Shown here: one piece after another, positions 39,601 to 53,567 of the stretch
Position numbering within the stretch: position 1 is the first letter of the stretch
Layout: each line of letters opens with the position of its first letter
DNA from: Alligator mississippiensis
Taxonomy: Eukaryota; Chordata; Crocodylia; Alligatoridae
DNA: 64,000 nt
Assembly (NCBI RefSeq): GCF_030867095.1
Contig: NC_081828.1
Location: forward strand, 46,105,434 to 46,169,433
Direction of reading: 5' to 3'
The notes under the pieces: generated by a model
What the model saw: only the letters and a program-made list of their open reading frames with translations
Told to the model about the DNA's origin: nothing
Databases searched by the model: none
Program-made: the position numbers and the translations under genes

Positions 39601-42600
39601 AAAAGAGTAACGTTTGCATGTGTAGTTTTTATAAAAGATTTGCACTGTCTGCTTATTTTGTAACCCTTCTCCCAGAGTTTTGTTCTATAAACTTTATGTA
39701 ATATTTTTTATAGTGTAGGAAGTGTTACGCTGGAAGAAAGAATATTCCCCACTTTGCTGACAGGAAAAGTGAAGCGCAAAAAGGAGGATAGTCATTTATA
39801 AAGAAGAACCAAGTTAGAACTCGGGTCCTTTACTCCAGGCTTTGCCACGCTACTCACCAAATGGGCTATCACAAAAACATGGTGAGCACAAAGTTCCGCT
39901 GTTCCATACCTGGGATGTGGCAGAGAAAGTGAGGTTATTCAGTAAGCTGATCAGCATGTCTCCCCTGCTCTGCCAGGTCAGAGAGAGGGGTTTCCCACTT
40001 GCCTAACAAAGCAGAGAAACATTCTTCTTAAGGATCTCTGTACATTCCATTTGCTGGGAAATAACTCTAAAGCTATTTCCATGGCGAAAGATTCAAGGGA
40101 TACAGAGGGCCTGCATTATTAGCAGGAGGGTAGAGGAGATATGCAGATCAAAACAAGTGACCCCTTTATACTAATGCAGTGTGTAAATTAAACCTCTCAT
40201 AGGAGAGAACTTACATAAAACACGTTAAGCCAGTAAAGACTTGAACCATTCTGAGAATAAAAATGTGGGGACTAGTCTGTAATCTCATTCCTCATTTATT
40301 CATATAACACATCAGTAGGAAGCAAATTTTAAGTTGCAAGTCCAACTTTAATTTTGACACATGCTAATTTGGGTGCTTATCTGCACAACCTTATTTTTTT
40401 TCTTTTATGGAGACTTCTCATAGGGATCTTCCTAAATTCCTGAAAACAACCCCCCCAACCCTAAACTAGAAGCAGCAGGTATCTGCTGCAGAACTTCAAA
40501 TCAACTGACTTACCAGGAACTTGCCGCCAACACTTGGAAATTCAGTCATCTAGATTAGTTGGCTGCATATCAACAAAACCACCCCCACCCAGAACTTTAA
40601 AAGGTCCACAAGAGAAGGCCCCTCACAGCTTTAGGAGCTCCTCAGCTGAGAATGTACACTACAGGAGTAACTTTCCCTGCCCCACCCCAACCTCATCTCT
40701 TTACTCCTTTCCTGCAGCCAATCCACATACCACTGCTCATTTTGACTACAGACCCAACCTACCCAGATGAATGCACATTAACAAAGCTTTCCTCAGCTAC
40801 ACACATCACAAGCTTGGCAAAAAAGCCTGTACAAAATGTACCCCACATGACCAAACTGGTTTCTCAAAGTCTTAATTCAATCAAATAAAAAAAAGTCACT
40901 GAGCACTATATAAAGTACTCTTTTATGAGAAGGTGGCCATATCCATTCAACATTTAACCTTGCTACTTACAGTCATAGTCTATTTACTGTAAAGCTGTTA
41001 TAAAATGGGCAAAAAACTTTTGTAGCAGCAAAAGTATATTTTTCCCCTTAAGCTATGTGGAATCTGAAAAAAACAACTGAACCATTTCTGGTTGCATTTT
41101 CCAAAATAAGCTCTTTCAGAGCACAGGCTGATCCTGGAACATTTCCATCCTAAAAGTCTGAGAATCATTCATACTTTTAACTATGTAGTTAGAAAGCCAA
41201 CCTTGATGCAGCCTGAACTATTAGACCAGTTGCTGCTTGCCTTATAAATAACTATATCTTACCGAGCTAGGAAACACCATGAATCCATAGCCAGCAGGGA
41301 GGTGATCATACTAGAACCAAGGACAGCATCAAGCAGAGCATACTCCTAAGGAAAGAATAGAGGGACACTTAATTAGAAACAGGCTGCAGTTTTAGTCTTT
41401 ACTTTTAGTCCGCTAACTAGTGTGGCAGATGAACTGAAATCTGTTTATCCACATAAAATACTAGGAACAATCATTTAATGACTTATGTTAGAAAGATAAG
41501 CAGGCAGTAATAGATGCATTTTGGTACAGGCCCCTAACGGTTGATCATGCATATAAACTGACTACAGCTGTGTGAAAAAGTTATAATTTCAAAAAAACTT
41601 TAGTGAAAACAGGGTCAACATACTTGTATCTTTTAAACCAAAAGGAACACATTTTTTCATGAAAACAGTTTCTTTTTTAGGCCAACAAACTTTCTCAAGA
41701 TGCAACAGAATCCTAGCTTAGTCCTGAGGACAAGAAAAACTCCTGCTAAACCTCATGAAGGCTGAATTAGAGTGAGCCATTGAAGGGTGAGACAAAACAC
41801 AGAATCAGGACTGAAAGGATCTGTTTTGTTTACAGACCATTATACATACACAAAATCAGAGACCCCTGGACTACTTAATATCTCATGTCATCTAGTCCAT
41901 TTCAGTTCTTTCATCTACGCATACTGTGTCAAACGTAACAATCAAGCCACTATATAACATTAAGCCTCAAATTACACATTTAAAAGGTAGATAAATACTA
42001 CTTTCTATTTTATAACATGGGTTTGAAGAAGTGTATAGTTATAAAGAAGAAGATTGTTCTGATTGTTAAATAAGACTTACTCATTTAGCTATGCTGTGTA
42101 CCAATAAGAAACTTAGCACACTTGGAAACTGCTTTAAAAAGAAAGCACTGGAATGCTTTTAAAGCAGCATACTTTTCCCTCTGCTTTGTGATTCTGCAAA
42201 CAAGTTAACACATCTGAGGTCTCTCATCACCTGCATCAAGTTATTTTTGGCAAAGAGCATTTTCTGCACACTTGAAAGCAGCTTGCCTTCCATCTGCCAA
42301 ATTAAGACAAGCCCAGACACACCAACTTCATTCAGGGTGTACAAGGAGGGGGACATCATTTTTAAAATACCAATTACTATCTAGCGGAACCAGCTGGTTT
42401 GGCAATGATCACATTTTCAGACAGCCTTACCAGTTGAGGGAAGTGTGAAGGCAACACAGCTGCAATGAAGGCACACAGATGGACACAAACGTGGTGATAC
42501 AAGGTGACAGGAACCTCAGGTTGCCCTGTACTTAACACTCCAGGCAAACAGACAGGAAGAGCGAGCTCACCAGAACACTGCTGGAAACTAAGGAAAAGGG

Positions 42601-45600
42601 CTGAGAACAATGACAACCTGCATAAAAATGAAAGGCAAGAGTTACTGCTGTCCAAACTCTACTCCCCCAAAAAACAGACAGCCCAACGAGTAAAGGGATT
42701 TCTGCTCAGTCATGCTGGGGACTTTATCAAGAATGTCAATTTTTTTTTAATTTTATTTTTCTTTACCAAAACAGATTTACAATCCTGATTAACTTCCTGT
42801 TTACAAGGGCAGGTGATTACCAGAGGCATTTGGGGAACAGATATAAATATGCTGCCTTATAAGAACATCAACAAATTATGGAGACTGAAATAATTTATCC
42901 TGAAGTGATCTCAATATCCTGGAAAGAGACCAAAAGGACATCCTTTCCTCAACCAGCCAACACATCTCTGCTTTATATTGCATGGTATGCCTGAGGCACC
43001 ATGCAGGACCCCCTTCAAGCACACCAGCTCTCAGGGCCTGCCAGTTCATTAGCTTGAGGGACATGCCAGCACCTAAACCTCCATGTTTACCTATTCAGTT
43101 TGACTTCTGTAAGCCAGAATTACCTTGGAATCTCTTCTGCAGACTGGCTTCCTGAGCTCCACAGAGTTCGCACCTCTTCAGGCTGAGTGGCCAGCTTGTC
43201 CATTATGCTAACCAGAAGATGACACTGAGGCAGCTGCAGTTCAGGAGAAAGATCTACAAGGATACATATATTTTTAAAGTTGCCCTTTTAAAAAAAAATT
43301 TGATGGAAATAAAACTAACCTTTGGACAAGTGTTAAACACCAAAAGGTTAAGAGAAAACAACATAAAGGCTACAAAGTCGCTTTATAGTCAGGGATGAAA
43401 ACAAAATGGCAAAGGAGCTTCCCGTGGAAAACTTCATAGTGTTTGGTGGGAAAAAAAAAAAAAAATCAAAACCCTTATTTCAGACAAAAAAATATTTTGA
43501 TTCTGAGATACAGGTGTAAGACCCAAGAGCTGTCATTCTGGTGCTTCAGACTCCCATTCTCCCTATGGCCCTCACTCCCTAGGTGCATAACATCTTGTTA
43601 TGCCCCATTCCTCCTTCTCTTGGTGAGTGCTCTGTGGTAGTCATTTGGCCCTGGTGCATACCAGAGAAGATGAAGATAGCAAAGGGAACCCAATCTGAAG
43701 GAGAAGGAAGCCACAAGACACCCAGCCCATAACTCCCAGGAGGACAGCAGCTGTTTTTCAAAATAAAGATATTTGGGGATGACATAATTAGGTCTTTGGC
43801 AGAAACTGAAAATGCTTAAGCTTGTTGGTATTCTATTTTTTTAATTGAAAATACTTTTTTTTCCATACAATATCTATTTTGCCAAAACCTAGTTATCTGT
43901 AAACAGAACAGAAACCAACCTTCTGGGAAATTTTTTTTCAGAGAGCCCTCACTGTAGATTTGTCACAGATGCGTAGTGAAAACTTATAGAAAAATTCATT
44001 AAAGAGGAGACTTTCATTTAATAAAATAATTCAGTGTTTTAATGTAATATTCCCAATGTGCTCAAAGTAACTAAAAATGGCAATAACAAGGAATGTTCAC
44101 CCCTGCTGGCACTGCAATTTAGTATCTGACAGCATTATTCAGGATCCATTACTAGAGCCGCTGTACAAATTCAGACACCAGCAAACAAATGCAAAAGTGT
44201 TATGTAGTTCTTGGAGGGGTTTAGGTTGTAGCCGTGTTGGTCTAAGGACATAGGCAGACAAGGTTCCTTGGGTGAATTTGATATCTTTTATTAGACCAAC
44301 CCAAATAGTTGGAGAATAGTTATTAAGCAAGCTTTCGGGTTCAAAAACCCTTTGTCAGGCTAAGGAAGTTTCAGCAGCTGGTGTGTGCTCTTTCTGGATG
44401 GAATAAAAAGAAAAGAAGCCAGGGGCTGGGCTGGGCAGTCAGTTGCCAGGCAGATTATAATGTATCAAAAATCCAATGTCTATGTTTAGTCCATGATCTC
44501 TAGTATCCAGCAGGTTGATGAAATGGAGCTCATAGGCTCGTCTCTGGGAAGTGTTGTGTAAATTTCCCTTGAGGATCACGACTGAGCGATTGGAGAGAGA
44601 GTGGCCCTCCTGTGAGAAATGTGCCCCCACTGGTAACTGGGTATTTCTGTCTTTGATGGATTTCTGGTGTGCGTTCATTCTGGTGCGCAGTTGTTGTTTG
44701 GTCTCTCCTACATATTTTCCATCAGGGCATTTGGTGCATTGGATGAGGTATATTACATTTCTGGAGGTGCAGCTGTAAGATCTTGGAGCATAGGAAGCAA
44801 GAAGACTTGGGTGCCAAAGAGATGACACAGAAGTATTGTATCACAGACAGTAATACTTTTAAACTCACCTAATTTTTCACTTAACACCTGTTCCAAGAAA
44901 GCCCTTGAAGAAAGAAGCTGGTAGATGAGAGGATCCAGAGCTACTAGAAAAACCCTGGCTATTTCATCTCGATGGGCCTCTGATATCACTGGAGCATACA
45001 GACTGGGAGGAAACTTGCTGAAAGGGAAAAAAAAAAAACACAAAACAAACAACAGAACTCATTATTACTGCATTTTAAAGGATTAGGAAAAGGCAAAACA
45101 TGAGTTCTTATTACTGTGGAGTAAAAAAAAAAAAAATCCATCAGTACGAGCAACCAGATGCAGCAGCTTTATTACTCTTTTAAAATGGTAAGCCTATCAC
45201 TGTTCTCTGCCTTTAAACCAAGTTTTATTGGCTCACCATTGATTGAGCACAGTAAGAAAAATATACCAATTTACAGAAGGAGCATATTGGATATAGATTA
45301 GATGAAAAGTAGGTGCAAAACAGCAAGGCAGGGAAACCTTCAAAGGGAAATACTTGTAGGTGCAGCTGAAGAGTCCATCTGGAGCCCCAGCATATGGGAC
45401 TGCAGATTACTGAAAATGGGCTAACCTCTTGCACTGCAGAAAAAGAAAACAGGAAGACTAAATAGAGAAATAAAAGTTAGAGAGATTGAGATAAAGAAAA
45501 AGGAAAACTGTGAGAGTAAAGACAGAAACAGCAGGAGAGGGGAGCAAGCAGAAACCCCACTAGTCCCTGACAGGCAGACTAGGACACAGACAGATGTAAC

Positions 45601-48600
45601 AACTGTATTGATCAAGGGATACTGATACAAACTGTTACCATGCACTTGTAATTTCATTGTAGTGATACAAGTGTGGCCAAAGTGCTCTGACTTTACTTCT
45701 GTTTCATTCAGGGTGAAACTAAAGGCAATTTAGCTAACCTGTTTCTACAGTTTTCTCATTCCTGTAAGCCCAGCAGAGCCAGTACAACCAGGAGACGAAA
45801 TATCAACAAAACAATATAGAAAATGATCTTGCAATAAGTTGTACACTGGAGTTCATCTGCACACATCTCAGTGCAGAACTAAGAACTACATTCCAAATGT
45901 GGAACCAAAATCAGTGTTGATTGTATATTGATACACACCTATTTCATTCATGACCGGGGCAAAATGGATTGGTATCGTATTTAAAGAAAAATTACAAGTA
46001 ACTTGTCTGTGACACTGCACATCGCATGTATATAACAGCAACAAAGTGTGCTTCAACAAGGACTAACCAGTAGGGCTGTGCGAAGCTGCGGGTGCTGATT
46101 CGATTCTGAGGAGATCCATCCCAATTCGGCGACTGAATCTCCTAATCCGAATTGAATCAGGAGACCAATAAAAAAGGTCCAAATTGATTCAAAGCCTCCA
46201 AATCAATTCGGAAAAAGATTTGGAGGAGATTCAGAAATTTGGGCAGTCGCCACTAACCGCTGCAGGGAGCTGGACAAGGACTCGATGCTGGTAAGTTGGG
46301 GGGCGGGGGGCCTGGAGGAGGGGGAAGGCGACCATGGGGGGGACCCCCTGCCAGGCCCCATCCCCTGCCTGCTTCCCCAGCCCCCCCCGACCTCCACCCA
46401 CTCTCCTAGCCCCAGCAATGGCTGCCCCACCCACCCCAGCTCCCGGCTCTTTTAAAAAAAAAAAAGAAAAAAAGCCCCACATTCGATGGCTGCTGCAGTG
46501 GCTGTCAGGGCTTCTAGGGACTCGTGGCAGAGCCCCCCCCGATCCAGCGCGGAGCAGTGGGGTGCAACAGGGATCACCCCCTGCCTGGCAGGGCTTTTTT
46601 TTTTTTCTTTTGAAGAGATGGAACACTGGGGCTGGGCAGGACAGCCATTGATAGGGCTGGGAGAGCAGGCATGGGATGGGGCCTGTCTGAATCAGATTCG
46701 GCCGAATTGATTCGAGACAGTGATTCGAATCACCCAATCAAATCACTGTCCCCCGAATCAGCTGAATCCAAAGCGAATACTAGCCACTTTGCACAGGCCT
46801 ACTAACCAGCATGGCCTAATTTCATGAGACTGTATAACAAACAGTACTATAGCTTAAGAAAGGATTTAAAAAAAGAATACTTATTTTCAAGCCCTTGTTA
46901 ACTCCCAATTAGAGCCTCTACAGGCTCAATGTTCTTAAGCTTGATCTCAAAGCAAGGACAATTTCATAAAATTATCTCTGAGGAAAATAAAAGTGGTTTA
47001 TTTTTGCATTATAACTTGTGCACATGTTCTACAGCATGTCCTATTATCCAGTGACAAACTCTGACAAACACCAAACAATGCAGAAGTAGAATTATTGTGG
47101 GACAGCAACCCTATTTGCAAGACTTAACAGGCTTTAATTTAGCCATAATACAGTATATCAGTTGTGATTTTTTTTGCACTTAAAGTGTTTAAACTCTTTG
47201 GCTAATTATTTCATTGCAGAAATAAGGAGCTGCAGGAAAGTCCATTGCTGGGGACTCATTCCTCCAAATGGACCAACCTGGGCAGATCCCAGTGTCCACA
47301 TGGAGCTATATGGACAAATTTGTCTGACCTCTATAGACCAGAAAAGAGAACAACAACCTAGAAGCAAACACTTGCTGAAATCTTTTATTGTTAAAGACTT
47401 AAAAACTCTGCAGCTTCCATAATCAATTCAGGTACTTCCAGATTTGATACAGGGACGTTTTGTGCTTCACTTACCTATATATCTGAAGATACAGCTGGTG
47501 TAACTGACAGCAGGAACCAGAGAGGAAGGGAATAAATTCCTGCAAAAGTCAATCTTGAGTATTATTTTCAATACAAAATATACAGTTTAAATGTATCTTC
47601 CTTGCACTTTCACTTATTTATTTGTAAAACATTTTATTGCAAAGTTTAGGGTGCATCACAGAAGACTACAATTTTTAAAAGCCACTATCCAAACAACTGG
47701 ATAGACAACTTTAAGTGTGTACCTGGACTTAGGTGTCTAAGTAGGACTATTCACCCTGTTTGAGTCTCTGAAAAACTGTTGATATAAAAGATAGGTGGGC
47801 CTTCCTCCTCCATGCTGCTTTTTTGTGACTCAATCATGAGCCAAATGATGGTGTGTTGCAAATGTAGATTGTATTTATGTACCTAGGTTCATTTATATGC
47901 CTAATAGGTGAAGTAGAATCTGACCATAAATGCAAAGAGAGCACAAAGTACATCAACATATGACAAAGTATTCCTAACGTAGAACTACATTGGATTCTTT
48001 TACGCAGCTAAATTTATGTTTATTGTTTTCTTAAACTTCCTTTTAATAAGTTAAAAATTACAGATCCACACAGAAGTGACTTCCTTGCATAGTCCGATAC
48101 TATTTTATCCTATTGTAAGGACACTCGTTCTCTGCCACAAACAAAAAGGTATTTGCCACGCTATAGTAGAAAACCTTTGTACAAACCAAACTATCAATTT
48201 TGTGATTGTTACTGCAATTTAGTGTGTTGCTTAAATGACCCTGAAAAAGTTAAACAGCAATATCAGAGGAAAAAATAAGGTGTGTGTAGAGAACAGGAGA
48301 TACAGAAAGGAAAGGACACTGGAAAGAAATTACAAGCAAATAGAAAGGTGATATGGTTATTAGATCTTGGTAAACTATATGATCTTGTAGAAAAACCCAG
48401 CAGAATTTGGGTTTTTCTTTGACTGGAAAGATCAATTTTCTCTGAAGTTTTGAGGAATATTTCTGCTCCAATTTGATTTATGAGGGGAGGATTTTGTCCT
48501 GTTTAAATTTAAACTCCAGAACTCTTGCATGGCCAGAGATGACTTTAAACACTTTCAAAAAGGCCTAGAAAACAATTTTCATTAAGCCACTCCACAGGTA

Positions 48601-51600
48601 AGAGATGCCCATCTCTCACATTACACTGCTGTATGGTGCTAGACAGAGTATGTGAAAGGGTTTATAGAACGGTTTTCCTGGCTACTCCATACTCAATTAC
48701 CCAACTGTTTAAAGAAAATATATTGAGGGGAGTTGAGAACTTTAGGTATGTCCTTAATCTCCTGCTGCAGAAGAGAAGCCCAACTAGTGCTAGGGATAAT
48801 GCATAGTTGCCAATGTGTAGGTAAGTGTCACAAAGTGTAACTATCCAAATAGATCAAAACTCTGGAGGTCACCAGTCTTCACACTTGTCATTTTCATATA
48901 CAAATCAGTATTCTCATTTTCTGGTTGAGGAAACAAAAATACAGCAGTTAAGTGACTTGACCAAGGCCACAGTCACTGTCAGGGTAGAACCAGAATGCAG
49001 AAGCCCCTTATTCTCAGACGTACAGTCCAATAGGTCATGCTGCTTATAATGTTAAAATGCTCTTCCCCATGATAAAAGCTCACAATGGCTACTCAGCAAG
49101 CCAACAAGCTCAGCTGAAGGTAATGCAAGAGCTATTAATGGCTCTAATAAAATCACCAATCTCCTGGGTGGAACCGCTTCCTGCAGCTGTGAACTTTACA
49201 CTGGAAACAGCCAATAAATATAACCAAACACCAGCCCTGGGAAGCTGAAAGAGGGACTATGAATGCATTTCAATTATTAGGGGAAAAAAAATCAGCAACA
49301 ACAGAGTGAACTGTTTAAATTTTCAAGGAAGATGTTACCATGACTTAATTCAGGGCAGACTCTAAGGCGTGGTATAATATTAGATAGTAAAATATGCAAT
49401 CAGCATTTTTATTTACATAGTACAGCCTTAATTTGACATTCAAGTAGAATCCAAATAAATAGAGCATACCTTGGTGTAGTGTACAAGGGAATTAGCAAAG
49501 AATCTACACAGTTTGACCGTCCTCTGGAACAACTTCTGGTCTATGTCCTCCTGTCCAAAAGAAAAGTAGTAGTGAAACATAACAGAATAAAAAAGCATCA
49601 AAGAATGTTGATACATTGCTAAAAGGATTTGAAACTATTTTCTTCTTTAAAAGGAAGCCTGGATTCTGCACAAACACAGCAAAAATAGGAATATTTGACA
49701 CCCTTCTCAGAACCATTTTATGGGAATCTCCATATATTAGCTGTTATCTTTTGACCAACTTTATGGAACTCTCAGTATACAAAGCAGGCAAAATTCCTGG
49801 CATAGCGTTGTAGAGGAGTTATTTGTAGTGCCTGCCTAAAGCATCCTGAGTGCTATCCAGTGTTATTAGCCTCATATTCCAAGCGATTCTTCTGCAAACC
49901 ACATCAGCCATATGATGTGCCTGCTATATAAGTATGTTGGCAATCAACACCACTGCACAGAAAATGCATCCATTGTAGCTTTCTGCAACGTTTTTTTACC
50001 CAACTCTGTCCTTCTCAAACCCTAGGGCAATTTCAGATCATATTTAATTCACCTGCACCTCTGAAAGCTTCATTTGTTCAGCAAGTTGCAAACTGGAATG
50101 GAAAGAGAAGAGGGTGTCCTTGCACAGGCTATTGAGGATGTCAGTGTGTTTCAAATGGCTCTGCAGTAAGGAATGATGCTTGAGGCTTTGCCTAATAGAC
50201 AGACAGGAATAGGATCAGATACATAACTGTCAAAAGTATGTCATCAAGTTTGACAATTCAAAGCCTTAAAACATACTTGATTATGAACTTCCATGTGTTG
50301 GCATGAAGAGCATGGTCCATATTGGAAATGACAGAACAGATCTCCAGTACAGTGTGGATCACTAGAGGGAACAGTAAATTAATGCAAACAGCAAGTTAAA
50401 CATGGACATATAGACTTAAGATCTAGTCTACTCCCCTGAGGCAAAATCACAGCTGGCACAACTCACTGAATTTTACAAAGTTAAACACTTTCACCAATCC
50501 AGGAAAACCATTTAATGAGCAGGTAGGAAGGGATATACATCATGTCAACAGCTCAACCCATCTCATACGTAACTGAGTTTCAGGAAGAAGTATAAAATGC
50601 TCTAATGTACATCACTCATGGCCTTTGAATTGCTGGGCACCTTAAGCTCCAACAGAGAGCAAAAGAAATTGAGGACATTCAATACCAGTCAGAAAGTGTT
50701 CTCCATCTTGTATAATAAAAGGTATCATCTCTGAACCAAGAGTTCTAGAGTTTTGCATTTCTGCATCTTGTAGGCTCAGGCAGCCCCCTGTCTGTAGGGA
50801 AGAGGGAGCTGGGTAGAACTGACAATTTCATATACACACCTGACACCATATTTACAACACTGTCTTCCGTGGTAGCAGATTCCATAGAGATCATATCAAG
50901 CAGTTCCATAAGCTGCTTTTGAAGACAATAGGTATCCTTAAACAGAGACTGGAGAAGGTCAGATATCAAATGCAGGCACCCGTTGTACACTGATTCACTG
51001 TTCTGTAGGAAATGGGGGATGAGGACGAATTAGAAAATGTTTGGGAATCAAAGTTTGGTCTTGCTGCTGCTAAAGTCAATAGACATTTTATAATAAGCTT
51101 CTTTGGAAGCAGAACCAAAGTCTTTCAATAACTACTTCAACTCATATGGCCAGCAAGATCTGTAGATTTTAAAATCTATCCATAGTTACTATGCAGCAAA
51201 CAAATCCCCACCCCCCACCCACCTAAGGCCTAATCCAAAATCTAGTAAATGTCTTTCTAGCTTGCTTTGGAGCAGCCTCTAAACACAACTCCAAAAATCA
51301 GATTTCCAACAAAATCTAACAATGTACTTCATGACAAATAAAATGATATCGCATATGTTTTCCCGTACTTAAAAACGTTTCTTCAGAGAGACTGCTTACT
51401 AGAGAAGGAGCCCTTAAACAAAGAGCTCACTATGTAATATTGCTGCAAAAATATTTAAAGACTGTAGAAAGCAATGAAGCCTATCTTAAGGATGAAACTG
51501 AAGTTATTACAGACTTGTGATAGTCTTACATTACACATACCGCTTAAAAAGGGAAAAATTCCAAGTACAAGTTTCATTCTACATAAAGCTGCAAGTCTGA

Positions 51601-53524
51601 TGCTGGTGCACATTATTTTTCATATAACATCAGATACTTAAATCTCAGATATAATTCTGGCCTGAAATTTGCACTGAATTATAAATTCAGTACTCTTCAC
51701 ATCTTCGTAAATCATTTCTCATTTCTGCCAATCCACAGAAGAAAAAGGTCACACAGGTGCCAGAGATGACCTAATTGCTTTAGAAGAAACTATATACGAA
51801 GAATGATGCAAGAGACTGAAATAACTCAACTTGATTCCCAGCACTCAGGCTGTGTGCGGAGTGCTGACATTTGTTTTTGGGAAGTTAGCATAGTTGGTCT
51901 AATGTTTAAAAAGACTTGAAAAGCCACAGAAACATTTTTAATATAGTATCTCTTAAAAGATTTTTTTTAACTCTTTTAGTTATAGATCATTTTTCTCTTT
52001 TTAAGACAGACACCTACCTTGCAGTGCACGAACATGTTCTTGATCACATAAAGAATGGAAGAGGGAAGGGTACGGATACTCTCTAGGGGCACAGACTCCT
52101 CAAGAGTACAGACGTGCCGTACACAACTGGTCAGAGTTCCCAACAGCTGCACCAGGGTCTGCAGGTGAGATTGTACAACAACAAAAGTCTATGGAGGCAC
52201 CAACTGAGGAAGCACACTGCAGATGATTGAAAAAGCAGATGCAAACCAAAAAACCCCCCAGCTCTTTCCTTCTGCATTTGGCTGCATTATTCGCTGACTT
52301 TTACAATACTGGCAGATAGAAAAGTATTAGGGGGGCATAAAAATAAATTAAGCTTTGTTGAAAACAGCAGCAGTTTTATGCCACAGCCTTTGACAGGTTT
52401 TATTCTCATCATGAAAACTATAAAATGTGTATGATTTGCTGTTTATCAGTTATTATTTCAAGATTCACACTATAAGTAATGCAGAAGGTAGGACAGGGTG
52501 GCATTTTACAGATTAACTGGTGCACGGAGGAGTAAACTTTCCTAGACGACAACCTACTTTGCCAAATGATAGCACTGGGACTAGAGGTGCACCAATACAA
52601 TGGTCCACATAGGATCAGCACTGATAAAAGGAAAATTAACATTATCATCAATCTGCTTTTTTTGACCAGTGTAGCCAATAATGTCACCAATAAATGCTGC
52701 ATTCATGTGCACAGCCACAGCATGTACGCAGCTAAGAATGCAGCCCAGCAGCTTGAAGAGCAGCTCCCTGCCTGTAGGAGGGAAGGGGCGTGGTGGCAGC
52801 AGACCATGATCCCCACGGTGAGGGAGGGAACGGGGCTGGGGCAGAGGCTGCCCACCCGGGGGAAGGCATGGGATGGATCCTTGGGCAGCCTGTCTGGGAG
52901 GTAGGGAGGGGGGCAGCTCCCTGCCATTGCCTGCCACAGGCTCGGGGTCAGGCACCAGTCTCTTCCGGGTGTGAAGGGGCTGGCAGCAGCAGTGGAGCTG
53001 GCAGGGGGAGCTACAGGATGGGCTACAAAAGTGTTTCCCAACCTTTTCCACATTTTGCCCACCCCGGTCAAGCATTTTCCCCCTTTTTTTCTCATCACTC
53101 CAGTCTCCTTCCCAAACAAATCAATCAAATGCACAGCCACCATGGGCAACGTTCAGTTTGCCCACTCCAGGAAAATATGAAAAGCTTATTCCAGAGAAGA
53201 AGCTTTATCAATAGAAATATCTGAGTACTGTTCTCACTATTTCACAGAGCCAAACTAGCTGCATTAGGACAAACCCAAAACAGAGTTTTCCTTTCAGCTG
53301 TTGCTGACATAAGCATTCCAAAAAACTTTTGCATATTTTTGGTAAAAGCCATCACACAACCATTCTTCTAACAGATCATTTCAGTACTTACCTGTAAAAT
53401 ATTCCTTAGTACTGTGCGTAATTCTGCATTCTGGCTTGTTAATCCTTTTGCCTGCTTGGCTAATTCATACATCAAGTTATCAAATAATTGAATAGCCTGT
53501 CAGAACAAAGCAAATTAAAAAAAA

Positions 53525-53567
<43 letters not shown>

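Noticed and set aside
39910-40008. Possible extra FIRRM exon with GT and AG neighbours
   Set aside because: Its protein does not match the family, and the real exon 15 (39858-39909, YGTAELCAHHV) begins exactly where this one would end.
44439-44828. GIY-YIG protein as a host nuclease gene
   Set aside because: The linked Penelope-like tail and lack of exons mark it as a retroelement fragment.
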